Shown piece by piece: positions 6,760-15,058 of a DNA stretch of 64,000 nucleotides (the stretch's first letter is position 1; each line of letters opens with the position of its first letter). Both the position numbers and the translations under genes were made by a program. Under the pieces are notes generated by a model. The model had not been told where the DNA came from. It was given only the letters and a program-made list of their open reading frames with translations, and did no database searches. Origin of the DNA: Allocoprococcus comes (GTDB lineage Bacteria; Bacillota; Clostridia; Lachnospirales; Lachnospiraceae); contig NZ_JAAIMM010000013.1 in NCBI RefSeq assembly GCF_013300725.1, positions 32,278-96,277 on the forward strand, in the 5' to 3' direction.

Positions 6760-9237
6760 ATGAAAAACGCAAGTACATTATTGAAAAAGTACATAAAAAA
6801 AGGCGGTGCGTTCTATGCCTACGCTGTGGTTACTCTGGCAACCGGAGAAAAGCTCACGCTTACATCAGACAGGGATTTCATGATAAGTCCGAACAGTTAC
6901 ACGGAACAGGGCGGAAGTGATGGCTTTCCGCTCGGTGCAGCTGTCTCTAAGACAATCACACTGACGATAGATAATATCGATGAAAGATATTCTAAATATG
7001 ATTTTTACTATGCAAGGATCGCACTATATACAGAAGCATACAATGATTACCAAACACTTAGAGACATCAATAACGACGTAATAAAAGACGTTGAAAATGA
7101 TCCGATTCTTACATTTGATCCACACATGGAAAGAATGCAAGAGGGTGTATTTACCGTTCTGAATCCGGTTGCAATCGGTGACGTGATCGAGCTGACCGCC
7201 TACGATGATATGTGGAAGTCGGACAGGACATTCTCCACGCAACTGACTTATCCGACAACAGCGTTGCAACTATTACAGGAAGTCTGTACATCTTGCGGAA
7301 TGGTCCTCGGAAGTCCGACTTTCAGAAACTCGGACTTTTCTATCAGTTCTGCGCCGGGAAAGACAACTGGACGGAAGATCATCGGATATATTGCACAGTT
7401 AGCTTGTGGGAATGCAGTAATCCAAAACGGTATGCTTACCATCAAAACGCATGATTTTAGCGCATTTTCCGGCATTACAGATAGTACAAAACCAGAAAGC
7501 TTGAAAGAGGATTCTGGATATCACATTTTTGAAGATTTTGCATCTGATCCAGACATCGACACAGACAACGTGGTAATCACTGGAATCTCCACAGAAGTCG
7601 AAAGCAAAACGGGTGGAGATGCCGAAACAGTAATCAGCGGAACGGACGATTACTGCATCAAGATTACAAATCCGCTAATCAAAGGGAAAGAGCAGACAGT
7701 AGTCAATTCCATAGCTGAAATTCTTGTAGGTGCGACGCTTCGGAAGTTTAGCGGCGACTTTTTCCCGAATCCGACAGTAGAATTTATGGATTTGGCTTGT
7801 GTAGTAGACCGGAAAGACAAGGTGTACCGTACAATCGTAACAACACACGAATTTTCGTATCTCGGTGGATCATCTTTTAAATGCGATATCAATTCTCCAG
7901 AAAGACAGGCTGGCGAGTATTACAGCGAAGCAGCGGAAATCTACAATGGCATCAAAAAAGACGTTGCAAGCAATAAGAACAATATATCCAATATGCAGAA
8001 TGCGATTGAGCTGCTAAACACAACACTCGAAAATGCTGCCGGGATGTATGAAAGCAACGCGAAGCAGCCAGACGGAAGTGTGGTGTCATTCATTCACGAT
8101 AAGCCAACACTTGCAGAATCAAAGGTGGTTATAAAGGTGACAGCTGAAGCAATCGGCTTGTCGAATGACGGTGGCAAGACATATCCTTACGGAATCATAC
8201 TTACTGGTGATTTGATTGCAAGAATCCTTTACACTGTCGGAATCAATGCAGATTATATTATATCCGGTAGAATTTCGTCAAAAACCGGAAAAGTTTTTTT
8301 TGACTTAGACAATAACGTTCTTTCGTGCAACAAAATAGTAAGTAGTGAGGATGGAACGTCATCTGATATTACATCGGTTATAGGTGCAAGCTATGTTGGC
8401 GGTAGCACTGATACAAGTGGTTATAAAGTACACGGACTGAATACATTTCATCCTGGAATGTCGAGATATGGCATAGTAATACAACCCGGAAATAATGATG
8501 AAATTCCAACTATCATAACCGGTGGAGATTCATTTTCTGTAAAAACACGAAGAGACAAAGATTCGGACATCCGTAGTGGTGGAATACAACTGACAAAAAA
8601 TGGATATATGCTTTTGGCTGGTGGTTGCGGAGATAGCCTTTTTAACGATTCGTGGATTGAAAGTAATGCATACAATAGTCAATACGGGAATATAATTATT
8701 CAACCTAGATACACAATAAGCGGTTCTACATCTATATCTAACGGTATGGTGAACATCAATGGACCCGTTAATATGCACAGCTCAGACGTGAGCATTTCCG
8801 GAAGACTGACTGTTAGTGGCTCAAAAAACAGAGCAGTCGATACTGAAAGCTATGGGAAAAGACTTTTAAATTGTTACGAAACACCATCACCAATGTTCGG
8901 GGACGTTGGCGATGGAATAACGGATAATAGTGGAAAATGCTATATAAATATAGATCCCATATTTTTAGAAACAATTGCAAGCGGTTGCAAATATCAAGTT
9001 TTCCTACAGAAAAACGGAGAAGGCGATATATGGGTTGAGGAGCGATGTAAAACATACTTTATTGTCAAAGGCACTGCAAATTTAAAGTTTTCGTGGGAAA
9101 TCAAGGCGTTACAGAAAGAATATGAGTACGAAAGGATAAATCAGTATAGCGTAGAAGAGGACAATATAATTGATTATGGAGATATCGGAGCAATGATGTA
9201 TCAAAAGTATTTGGAAGAAATGCAAGTGGAGGTATAG
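6760..9237 (+). CDS. Phage tail-tip / minor structural protein
   Basis: An 825-residue protein. Residues 1 to about 390 carry the Gp37-like or tail-endopeptidase-like N-terminal region typical of siphophage tail-tip proteins. After this comes a helical connector (about 390-430, YYSEAAEIYNGIKKDVASNK). A beta-rich section (about 450-500, VVIKVTAEAIGLSNDGG, GDLIARILYTVGINADYI) is typical of phage minor structural proteins. The last 300 residues look like host-recognition modules. It probably forms the tail tip and contacts the cell surface. The coding frame is intact even though the capsid module is destroyed. Confidence 0.75.
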   Translation: MKNASTLLKKYIKKGGAFYAYAVVTLATGEKLTLTSDRDFMISPNSYTEQGGSDGFPLGAAVSKTITLTIDNIDERYSKYDFYYARIALYTEAYNDYQTLRDINNDVIKDVENDPILTFDPHMERMQEGVFTVLNPVAIGDVIELTAYDDMWKSDRTFSTQLTYPTTALQLLQEVCTSCGMVLGSPTFRNSDFSISSAPGKTTGRKIIGYIAQLACGNAVIQNGMLTIKTHDFSAFSGITDSTKPESLKEDSGYHIFEDFASDPDIDTDNVVITGISTEVESKTGGDAETVISGTDDYCIKITNPLIKGKEQTVVNSIAEILVGATLRKFSGDFFPNPTVEFMDLACVVDRKDKVYRTIVTTHEFSYLGGSSFKCDINSPERQAGEYYSEAAEIYNGIKKDVASNKNNISNMQNAIELLNTTLENAAGMYESNAKQPDGSVVSFIHDKPTLAESKVVIKVTAEAIGLSNDGGKTYPYGIILTGDLIARILYTVGINADYIISGRISSKTGKVFFDLDNNVLSCNKIVSSEDGTSSDITSVIGASYVGGSTDTSGYKVHGLNTFHPGMSRYGIVIQPGNNDEIPTIITGGDSFSVKTRRDKDSDIRSGGIQLTKNGYMLLAGGCGDSLFNDSWIESNAYNSQYGNIIIQPRYTISGSTSISNGMVNINGPVNMHSSDVSISGRLTVSGSKNRAVDTESYGKRLLNCYETPSPMFGDVGDGITDNSGKCYINIDPIFLETIASGCKYQVFLQKNGEGDIWVEERCKTYFIVKGTANLKFSWEIKALQKEYEYERINQYSVEEDNIIDYGDIGAMMYQKYLEEMQVEV

Positions 9238-9239
9238 AA

Positions 9240-9440
9240 ATGAAGATACTGACGAGTTATACAAAGTTCACGACAGGCGAGGGAGAAAGAGTTACGTTTA
9301 CATATTCAGAAGTGTCTGATAAAGGAGAACTCATAAGCCAAAACAATAGAGGAAACTTTATTGCTATTGATAGCGAACTTTTGAAACACATAGAAGCTGT
9401 TGACAAATATATCAGCAACAACTATCTCAAGGAGGACTAA
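9240..9440 (+). CDS. Small phage protein after tail-tip gene
   Basis: A 66-residue protein starting 2 bases after the tail-tip stop codon, with an in-gene ribosome site (GGAGG) in the preceding gene. It appears to have a beta-strand N-terminal half (ILTSYTKFTTGEGERVTFTY) and a helical end. No family is recognised. The tight spacing on both sides says it belongs to the tail operon. Confidence 0.55.
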   Translation: MKILTSYTKFTTGEGERVTFTYSEVSDKGELISQNNRGNFIAIDSELLKHIEAVDKYISNNYLKED

Positions 9441-9442
9441 TC

Positions 9443-10252
9443 ATGGCGAAATGGGATGAATACGGCTTAAAAGCTGGCACGTCTGCTAGAGATGAAGTCT
9501 TGATAAAGGATTCCGACACAAACACAAACAAGCGCATCACCGTTGGGGATATCCAGGAATTTGCAAACGACAAGATGCTCGAAAAAGAAAACGCCACGCT
9601 GAACACCGAAGCAAAAACCTTGATCGGCGCGATTAACGAAGTGGATGCCAAAAATGATGCCCTCGAAAAGGATAAAAAAGCCATAGAAGCTGCTCTGGAA
9701 AATGAAAAAAATGAACGGACTGCGGCTGATACAAAGGAAAAATCAGAGAGACAGGCTGAAATTGACGTTGAGCGAAAGAGAATCAATAATGTATATACAA
9801 ATAAACTTGTTTCGCTTGATGAAGTTGCGCTTGTTACAGAAGAAGGATTTTTCGTGGATGCACTGGCAGTTAAAGAGTTAAATAGCAAATTGACAAATAC
9901 AAATACGAATCTTGCAAAAGCCAACACTGTTTTAGAGAATAGGAAACCAATATTCATTGATTCAACGTCAACAGAAAGTGTTACATTTGACACAACCAAT
10001 TTTTTAAAATCCGGCATTACGTATGCATTTGTTGTTGCAGTAAACTCGAACTTGAATAGTGGGACTTACGCGCAAGAAATCACTTGCAAGTTGAATGATG
10101 CTATAATTGGAAAAAACGGGAATTACTACATACTGACATCCATTTTTTCCGGAAAATGTTCCAAGGGTGATAGAATTCATATCACATCATACAAAAATGG
10201 TGGAAACTGGAGTGGTTGGGGTACTAGATGTATTTTTATTCCACTTTCTTAA
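9443..10252 (+). CDS. Phage tail fibre or receptor-binding protein
   Basis: A 269-residue protein with an N-terminal segment typical of fibre proteins (YGLKAGTSARDEVLIKDSDT, DNA-phage fibre attachment style). The centre is a long coiled coil rich in Glu/Lys/Asn (about residues 45-115). The C-terminal beta domain (about 170-269, IFIDSTSTESVTFDT to WSGWGTRCIFIPLS) is the likely receptor-binding part. It follows the tail-tip gene directly. Which host structure it binds cannot be told. Confidence 0.65.
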   Translation: MAKWDEYGLKAGTSARDEVLIKDSDTNTNKRITVGDIQEFANDKMLEKENATLNTEAKTLIGAINEVDAKNDALEKDKKAIEAALENEKNERTAADTKEKSERQAEIDVERKRINNVYTNKLVSLDEVALVTEEGFFVDALAVKELNSKLTNTNTNLAKANTVLENRKPIFIDSTSTESVTFDTTNFLKSGITYAFVVAVNSNLNSGTYAQEITCKLNDAIIGKNGNYYILTSIFSGKCSKGDRIHITSYKNGGNWSGWGTRCIFIPLS

Positions 10253-10396
10253 CACTACGCACATATATAACAAAACTGGAAATAAAAGGTAGAATTTGCA
10301 GAGACTTGCTTATGCCGAACTGATATCTGCATTTCTCTATTGTTGTTAAATTGCTATTTAGTTCAGAATCTCTCTAAAAAGAAGAAAGGAGTAACG

Positions 10397-11095
10397 ATGA
10401 ATATACTTTTTTTAGACCAGAAAGAACCAGTTGAAGGAAAAGTAGTCAAACAGGATGATTCACATATTCTAATTGAGGGGGTAGAGAAAAACACTTCTGG
10501 GTTTCAACTACTTACAGAGAAAGGATATGTTTTTGGTAAGTATGAAGAGTTTACTACACTTTATAAAGAAGAAGAAAATGGATTTATTCTGTCTAATGAC
10601 GGAAGTGTATATGTAGAACCGGAACCAATGCCAGAACCGGAACCAGAACCAGAGCCAGAACCATATGAGCCAACTTTGGAGGACTTGCAAGAATCTAAAG
10701 TAGCTGAAATGAACATGGCACAACAGGAAACTATTGCTACAGGTGTGGATGTCGTTCTTACGGATGGAATTACAGAACATTTCTCATTGACCGAGCGTGA
10801 CCAGACTAGCCTTGTTGGATTACAGGCTCAGGTCGCAATTGGAGCTGATAATATTTCCTGGCATACTTCCGATGAAGATGAACACTGCAAATTTTATAGC
10901 AATGCAGATATGGCAAAAATCACTTCGTCTGCACTATCCTATGTAACATGGCACGTAACATATTTCCGTGACTTACGCATTTACATCCGTTCGCTGAAAA
11001 GCAAGGAAGATGTAGAAAAAGTCACTTACGGAATGAATATTCCAGAAGCGTACCAGTCCGAGCCATTAAAAGCAATGTTGGCTCAAAAATCATGA
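10397..11095 (+). CDS. Phage protein with Pro-Glu repeat, DUF4376-like
   Basis: A 232-residue protein. ATG 10397 is chosen because GAAAGGAG lies just upstream; the longer frame to 10340 has no ribosome site. The N-terminal 70 residues form a small beta domain. A Pro-Glu repeat follows (about residues 73-91, PMPEPEPEPEPEPY), then a helical C-terminal domain with QETIATGVDVVLTDGITEHF and a TWHVTYFRDLRIYI segment. The latter fits the DUF4376 pattern of tail-fibre-associated proteins. It overlaps the next gene by 4 bases (ATGA). Confidence 0.6.
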   Translation: MNILFLDQKEPVEGKVVKQDDSHILIEGVEKNTSGFQLLTEKGYVFGKYEEFTTLYKEEENGFILSNDGSVYVEPEPMPEPEPEPEPEPYEPTLEDLQESKVAEMNMAQQETIATGVDVVLTDGITEHFSLTERDQTSLVGLQAQVAIGADNISWHTSDEDEHCKFYSNADMAKITSSALSYVTWHVTYFRDLRIYIRSLKSKEDVEKVTYGMNIPEAYQSEPLKAMLAQKS

Positions 11096-11502
11096 AGAAG
11101 TTAAGACCGCTGATTCTGTTTCTGATTGGTGGTCTAATCTATGTATTTATCGAACTTACTGCAAGAGGACGCAGCCACTGGACGATGTTTGTAGTCGGAG
11201 GATTAGCGTTCTTCTTGGTTGGATGCATAAACGAGAAATACCGAAAGATGCCACTGGTTAAACAGATGGCTATAGGAGCGATTGTGATTACAACGTTAGA
11301 GTTTTTGTGTGGATACATCGTAAATCTATGGCTAGGTTGGAATGTATGGGACTACAGCAATATGCCACTAAATCTATTTGGCCAGATATGTTTGCCGTTT
11401 ACAGCGCTATGGTTCTTTCTATCTGCTGTAGCCGTGATATTAGACGATTGGATAAGACATATATTGTGGAAAGAAAAAATGCCACATTATAAATTATTTT
11501 AA
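11092..11502 (+). CDS. Membrane protein, putative ABC-transporter type IV family
   Basis: A 136-residue protein with four hydrophobic segments (about residues 5-20, 31-45, 57-80, 98-118). The sequence GWNVWDYSNMPLNLFGQICL is characteristic of the small family labelled putative ABC-transporter type IV. These occur both in chromosomes and near holin genes in Clostridia phages. Here it overlaps the fibre-associated gene by 4 bases and precedes the holin. A role in lysis or superinfection is possible but not shown. Confidence 0.6.
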   Translation: MKKLRPLILFLIGGLIYVFIELTARGRSHWTMFVVGGLAFFLVGCINEKYRKMPLVKQMAIGAIVITTLEFLCGYIVNLWLGWNVWDYSNMPLNLFGQICLPFTALWFFLSAVAVILDDWIRHILWKEKMPHYKLF

Positions 11503-11590
11503 ATTCAATCTCGAAAAACATAAATAAGAACAATACTCAACTAAAGGAATCCTTAACGGATTAATCAATTACAGAAAGGAAATTGATATT

Positions 11591-11797
11591 ATGGAACAGA
11601 TTATGAATTATGTAAAACCAGAGCTTGTTGTTGTAGCGATCGCACTGTATTTTATCGGAGTCTGCTTAAAAGAAGTGCAGACCGTAGCGGACAAATACAT
11701 TCCGGCAATCCTTGGAGTGATCGGGATTGTGATCTGCGGTATCTACGTGGTGGCGACTTGTGACCTTAAAGGTACACAAAGATATATTCTTCGCTGA
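11591..11797 (+). CDS. Phage holin, C-terminus altered by deletion
   Basis: A 68-residue protein with two membrane spans (about residues 12-26 and 38-55) and a charged turn (EVQTVADKYIP), the layout of small phage holins that make the lysis pore. The last nine residues (KGTQRYILR) do not look like a holin tail. The DNA there is already the coding sequence of another phage gene in a different frame. So the original C-terminus was lost by deletion. No endolysin gene follows. Confidence 0.65.
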   Translation: MEQIMNYVKPELVVVAIALYFIGVCLKEVQTVADKYIPAILGVIGIVICGIYVVATCDLKGTQRYILR

Positions 11798-11924
11798 TGA
11801 AGAAGAGGTATACCAGATACATCCAAAGAAATCCGAATATGTGAATCTGTCGGAAAACTGCTTGCATCTGTGGAAACCAATCGGGCACGAATTAGGAGAG
11901 CTTGTGGAGAAGAGATATGAATAA
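11760..11924 (+). pseudogene. Rear fragment of a phage gene (DUF7694-like)
   Basis: In the frame of GTG 11760 the DNA encodes VHKDIFFADEEEVYQIHPKK, then SEYVNLSENCLHLWKPIG, and stops at 11924. This matches the C-terminal half of a common small phage protein with the pattern FF-x2-EE-x5-HP-x2-SEYVN-x5-CLHLW. The front half is absent and the frame starts inside the holin gene. Holin and fragment thus mark a deletion that removed endolysin, lysogeny control and replication genes. It may still be translated at low level. Confidence 0.6.
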
Positions 11925-12120
11925 ACGCACCAGAAAAGAAATGAAGCATGACCAGGACCAGCACTACGGTGGCATGATCGCACATTGCGACAGCGACACG
12001 GCAAAAGAAAGCTTTTCCAGACCGGTATATGGATACAGACAGGAATTGGAAGATGAAGAACAGGAACGGTATCTTGCGGAATGGAACAGACGACTGAAAG
12101 AGAGGAAGAAGAGAAAATGA
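11917..12120 (+). CDS. Small charged phage protein
   Basis: A 67-residue, strongly charged protein (NKRTRKEMKHDQDQHY at the start, WNRRLKERKKRK at the end). ATG 11917 overlaps the preceding fragment and is favoured over the upstream in-frame codons. It overlaps the next gene by 4 bases (ATGA). No domain is recognised. Confidence 0.5.
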   Translation: MNKRTRKEMKHDQDQHYGGMIAHCDSDTAKESFSRPVYGYRQELEDEEQERYLAEWNRRLKERKKRK

Positions 12121-12368
12121 TCGAGAAGATAACGGATATTCTGTTTAATATTTTGTTTCTAATCTTTTCGCCGGTGTTACTTTTAATCAGTTTGATTTGT
12201 TTTTTTGCGCTACCGTCCAGAGATGAGCTCGGCTACATAAATGAGTGTAGCGGATGCAAGATGGGGCAAGATAAGAATTACTGTAAGAGTAAATGCAAGT
12301 ATTACAGGCAAATAGAAAAGGAGAGAGAAGAAAGTGCAAGAAAAATGGATACCAATAACCGATCGTAA
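12117..12368 (+). CDS. Small phage membrane protein with Cys cluster
   Basis: An 83-residue protein with one or two N-terminal membrane spans (about residues 3-34, ILFNILFLIFSPVLLLISLI). A short Cys-rich tail follows (CSGCKMGQDKNYCKSKCKYY) that could bind zinc. The start at ATG 12117 overlaps the stop of the preceding gene. Similar short proteins sit in the early region of Clostridia phages. The function is unknown. Confidence 0.5.
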   Translation: MIEKITDILFNILFLIFSPVLLLISLICFFALPSRDELGYINECSGCKMGQDKNYCKSKCKYYRQIEKEREESARKMDTNNRS

Positions 12369-12564
12369 GCCAAACAGCATGGAATTTGTCGAAAACTATG
12401 ATTCAGACCATTACGGTGCCGCTTTTTTGGCAACTGTATCCGGTAAGAAAAGCCCTATGGTTCTGTTTTATTCGCAGACCGGTCACTGGTATGATGAAAG
12501 TCGAATGGATTACGAAGTGACCGCATGGATGAAATTACCGGAACGATACAAAGAAATGGCGTGA
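12334..12564 (+). CDS. DUF551 phage protein
   Basis: A 76-residue protein starting at GTG 12334 after GGAGAG. The opening KWIPITDRKPNS and the ending VTAWMKLPERYKEM match the DUF551 pattern (W-I-P at the front and V-x2-WM-x-LP at the end). This is a small domain frequent in phage early regions and of unknown function. It overlaps the upstream gene by 35 bases in another frame. Confidence 0.65.
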   Translation: MQEKWIPITDRKPNSMEFVENYDSDHYGAAFLATVSGKKSPMVLFYSQTGHWYDESRMDYEVTAWMKLPERYKEMA

Positions 12565-12638
12565 ATGCGAACGCCAAAGAATGCGATATCAATAGAAACA
12601 TATTTAATGAGAAAGTGGATAATAAAAGAGGTGTAGAA

Positions 12639-12944
12639 ATGACAAGGACGAGATATAAATACATGCGAGACTATAAGATAGGTAGCAATACAGAGAAAAA
12701 GATCCTTGATTTTTGTAGAACGGCAAAAGGAGAAGAACAAGAGGACGTTCTAGCAGCGTGCGTAGAAGCCAACAAATATATAGCACATTATATTTTTTTG
12801 AATCTGATAACTGGTGTAGGCTATGACAGAATGAGCCGAATATACTTTATCCCAGTTCAAAAGGTAGATTTCCAAGGTTATAGAAGATTGGCAATGAAAA
12901 AGTTACGTGATCTTAGATTTAAAAAGGAGGAAGAAAGTGGTTAG
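12639..12944 (+). CDS. Small phage protein, possible late-control type
   Basis: A 101-residue basic protein. ATG 12639 is chosen because AAAGAGGTG stands before it; the longer frame starting at 12525 overlaps DUF551. The C-terminal part (YDRMSRIYFIPVQKVDFQGY) hints at a helix-turn-helix like those of ArpU/RinA-type late regulators, but the match is weak. It overlaps the next tiny gene by 8 bases. Confidence 0.5.
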   Translation: MTRTRYKYMRDYKIGSNTEKKILDFCRTAKGEEQEDVLAACVEANKYIAHYIFLNLITGVGYDRMSRIYFIPVQKVDFQGYRRLAMKKLRDLRFKKEEESG

Positions 12945-13053
12945 GATATACGTAAATGGGATCCTTACAAAAAGAGAAGATTTGGAAAAAATTGAAATAA
13001 AAAATGAAAATATAAAAAAGATTCTTGCCAGTAAATTGACGGAAAAGAAGTGA
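12937..13053 (+). CDS. 38-residue ORF before the recombinase
   Basis: It starts at GTG 12937 with AAAAGGAGG 6 bases upstream and encodes MVRIYVNGILTKREDLEK and a lysine-rich helical end, stopping at TGA 13053. It is the last gene before a terminator and the serine recombinase. The strong ribosome site makes translation likely. Position and small basic character would suit a recombination directionality factor, but nothing in the sequence proves it. Confidence 0.45.
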   Translation: MVRIYVNGILTKREDLEKIEIKNENIKKILASKLTEKK

Positions 13054-13061
13054 TGATATAG

Positions 13062-13098
13062 AATTGACCTTGATAGAATCTCGGTCAATTCTTTTTTA
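13062..13098 (+). terminator. Terminator before the recombinase gene
   Basis: AATTGACC and GGTCAATT form an 8-pair stem around a 13-base loop, followed by CTTTTTTAG. It separates the phage early operon from the recombinase, which therefore needs its own promoter or read-through. Confidence 0.65.
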
Positions 13099-13114
13099 GA
13101 GAGGAAGAGTTGAC

Positions 13115-14461
13115 ATGAGGAAAATGAATGTAGGTTATCTGAGGGTATCCACAGAAAACCAGACGGAAAAATATGGACTGGATCTGCAAAAGAACAAGAT
13201 CATAGAAAGAGCCGAAAAAGATGGAGACAAGATAGACAAGTGGTATATAGATGGCGGTTATTCTGGCAGCACGCTCGACCGACCGGATATACAACGGTTA
13301 TTAGAGGATTCTAAGAATGGATATATTGAAAAAGTATATATCTATAAACTCGACAGAGTGAGCCGTGACACCATTGATACGCTTGTGATTCTATATCGTA
13401 CATTACCGGAATACAACGTTAAGATTGTATCCGCTACCGAAGAATTAAGTCTGGATACGCCAATGGATAAAATGAAAATCGGCATTGATGCGCTTATGGG
13501 ACAGTACGAACGAGAGATTATATCCATGCGAACAAAAGCCGGAATGCTTGAGCGTGTTAAAAGCGGTCTGTGGATGGGGGGAGGACGTGTCCCGTTCGGC
13601 TATTACTATGACAGAAATGACGGGATATTACATCCAAAAGAAGACGAAGCAGAAAAAGTTCGGACCATGTATCGGCTGTATAACGATGGATATTCATGCC
13701 AGAAAATATCGGATATGCTAGGAATGAAAGGAGAAAGAATTGTTATCCAGATATTAAAAAGAAAGTCGAATATAGGATACATAGAATACAAAGGAAACAT
13801 TTACAAGGGGAAACATGAAGCAATCATAGACGAAGAAACATTTTATAAAACACAGAGATTTATGGAAAAACGATCGAATAATTCTTATATCTGCAACAAA
13901 TTTCTACTTTCTGGATTGTGCTTTTGCGGAAAATGTGGCGCACGAATGCGATATAAAAAATGGGCGAATAGACATGTATTAGAGTGCTATTCTAGGGATG
14001 GGTACAAAGAATACATGGTAAAAAACCCAAATTGTGACAGCAAAAGACCGGACGCAAAGGATGTGGAAAAAGAAGTGTCTGACTGCTTTAAGCGGTTTGC
14101 TGTAAATATAACAGGAAGACGTGAAAAGCAACTTAGTAAAAAAGAGCTTATTGAAAAAGAAATGAAAAGCACGGTAGACAAGCTCAAAAAGCTCTATGAA
14201 TTATATGCCACAAATGAAAGTGAAACGCTATTGGAAGTGATCGGAAAGTCGGAAAAACGGGTAAAAGAACTTAGAAGAGAGCTAGACAAGGAAACGCGGG
14301 AAAAATCTCTGACCACTCCGGAGAGAATTGAAAAAATAAAAAAGATTTCGGATGTATGGGATAAATTAGATGTAAAAGAACAAAACAAAGTCTTGAAAGA
14401 ATGCATAGACAAGATTGTGATTACTGACGGAAATATAGACATCTATTTTAATTTGCTGTGA
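13115..14461 (+). CDS. Large serine recombinase (prophage integrase/excisionase)
   Basis: A 448-residue site-specific recombinase. The N-terminal catalytic domain has YLRVSTENQ with the nucleophile serine at about residue 12, the DRVSRD motif and the EREIISMRT segment. A recombinase domain follows (WMGGGRVPFGYYYD). Then comes a zinc ribbon (CFCGKCGARMRYKK and a later Cys pair, about residues 269-306) and a C-terminal coiled coil (about 345-420). The length is normal and no break is seen. Its stop codon lies 18 bases before the sigG homology, so it is adjacent to the attachment site. It likely integrated the element into sigG and could excise it. Confidence 0.9.
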   Translation: MRKMNVGYLRVSTENQTEKYGLDLQKNKIIERAEKDGDKIDKWYIDGGYSGSTLDRPDIQRLLEDSKNGYIEKVYIYKLDRVSRDTIDTLVILYRTLPEYNVKIVSATEELSLDTPMDKMKIGIDALMGQYEREIISMRTKAGMLERVKSGLWMGGGRVPFGYYYDRNDGILHPKEDEAEKVRTMYRLYNDGYSCQKISDMLGMKGERIVIQILKRKSNIGYIEYKGNIYKGKHEAIIDEETFYKTQRFMEKRSNNSYICNKFLLSGLCFCGKCGARMRYKKWANRHVLECYSRDGYKEYMVKNPNCDSKRPDAKDVEKEVSDCFKRFAVNITGRREKQLSKKELIEKEMKSTVDKLKKLYELYATNESETLLEVIGKSEKRVKELRRELDKETREKSLTTPERIEKIKKISDVWDKLDVKEQNKVLKECIDKIVITDGNIDIYFNLL

Positions 14462-14485
14462 TTTCCCTTTACTATAATCGTCCCG
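14459..14485 (+). other. Predicted right attachment site (attR)
   Basis: The recombinase stop codon TGA 14459 and the sigG reading frame are in the same phase. After it the frame reads FPFTIIVPM and then strong SigG sequence. In intact SigG proteins I remember FSTYAVPM at this place, so identity resumes at GTCCCGATG (14480). The crossover dinucleotide should fall between about 14462 and 14482. The left partner is outside the window, so the exact core cannot be read. Confidence 0.6.
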
Positions 14486-14980
14486 ATGATCATCGGTGAG
14501 ATCCGGAGATTTATCCGGGACAATAATTCGATCCGTGTCAGCAGATCACTCAGGGATACCGCATATAAAGCAATTTACGCGAAAGAAAATTATGTCAAAG
14601 TAAACCAGAAAGAACCTACCGTTCAGGAAATTGCAGAGGAAATCGGGATCGCAAAGGAAGAGATCGTCTATGCGCTGGATGCGATCCAGATGCCGGTCAG
14701 CTTAAATGAGCCGGTATATAATGATAATGGAGATGCTATGTATGTGATGGACCAGATCAGTGACAAAAGGAACAAAGAAGACAGATGGGTGGAGAATCTG
14801 TCTCTTCAGGCGGCAATGGATCGGCTCGGAAAAAGGGAGAAGCATATTATCAGACTTCGTTTTTTTGAAGGAAAAACGCAGATGGAGGTAGCAGAAGAAA
14901 TCGGAATTTCCCAGGCACAGGTAAGCCGCCTGGAAAAGAACGCACTCAGGGCTATGCGACAATATCTGCGAAGTGAATAG
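14486..14980 (+). CDS. sigG: Sporulation sigma factor SigG, C-terminal part (split gene)
   Basis: It encodes the last ~165 residues of the forespore sigma factor SigG. From region 2.4 on, the protein reads VPMIIGEIRRFIRDNNSIRV, then YALDAIQ, VYNDNGDAMYVMDQISD, and the region 4 helix-turn-helix EVAEEIGISQAQVSRLEKNA, all diagnostic of SigG rather than SigF. The first ~95 residues (regions 1.2 to 2.3, needed for core polymerase binding) are missing. The phage recombinase sits in their place. The gene is therefore split, and the other part should be at the left end of the prophage. Precise excision would restore the frame; without it no working SigG is made. Confidence 0.9.
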   Translation: MIIGEIRRFIRDNNSIRVSRSLRDTAYKAIYAKENYVKVNQKEPTVQEIAEEIGIAKEEIVYALDAIQMPVSLNEPVYNDNGDAMYVMDQISDKRNKEDRWVENLSLQAAMDRLGKREKHIIRLRFFEGKTQMEVAEEIGISQAQVSRLEKNALRAMRQYLRSE

Positions 14981-15058
14981 AAAAATAGAGATTTCCAGTT
15001 GAAATTTGTCAAGGTTCATACTATTATAATCATAGAACAGAAGAACAGGAGAACAGCA

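Noticed and set aside
10610..10672. GAACCA-type tandem repeat as a CRISPR or regulatory array
   Set aside because: It encodes a Pro-Glu linker inside a phage fibre-associated protein; there are no spacers. I saw no CRISPR array anywhere in the window.
14486..14980. A complete small alternative sigma factor
   Set aside because: The sequence is specifically SigG from region 2.4 onward, lacks core-binding regions and begins at the recombinase junction.
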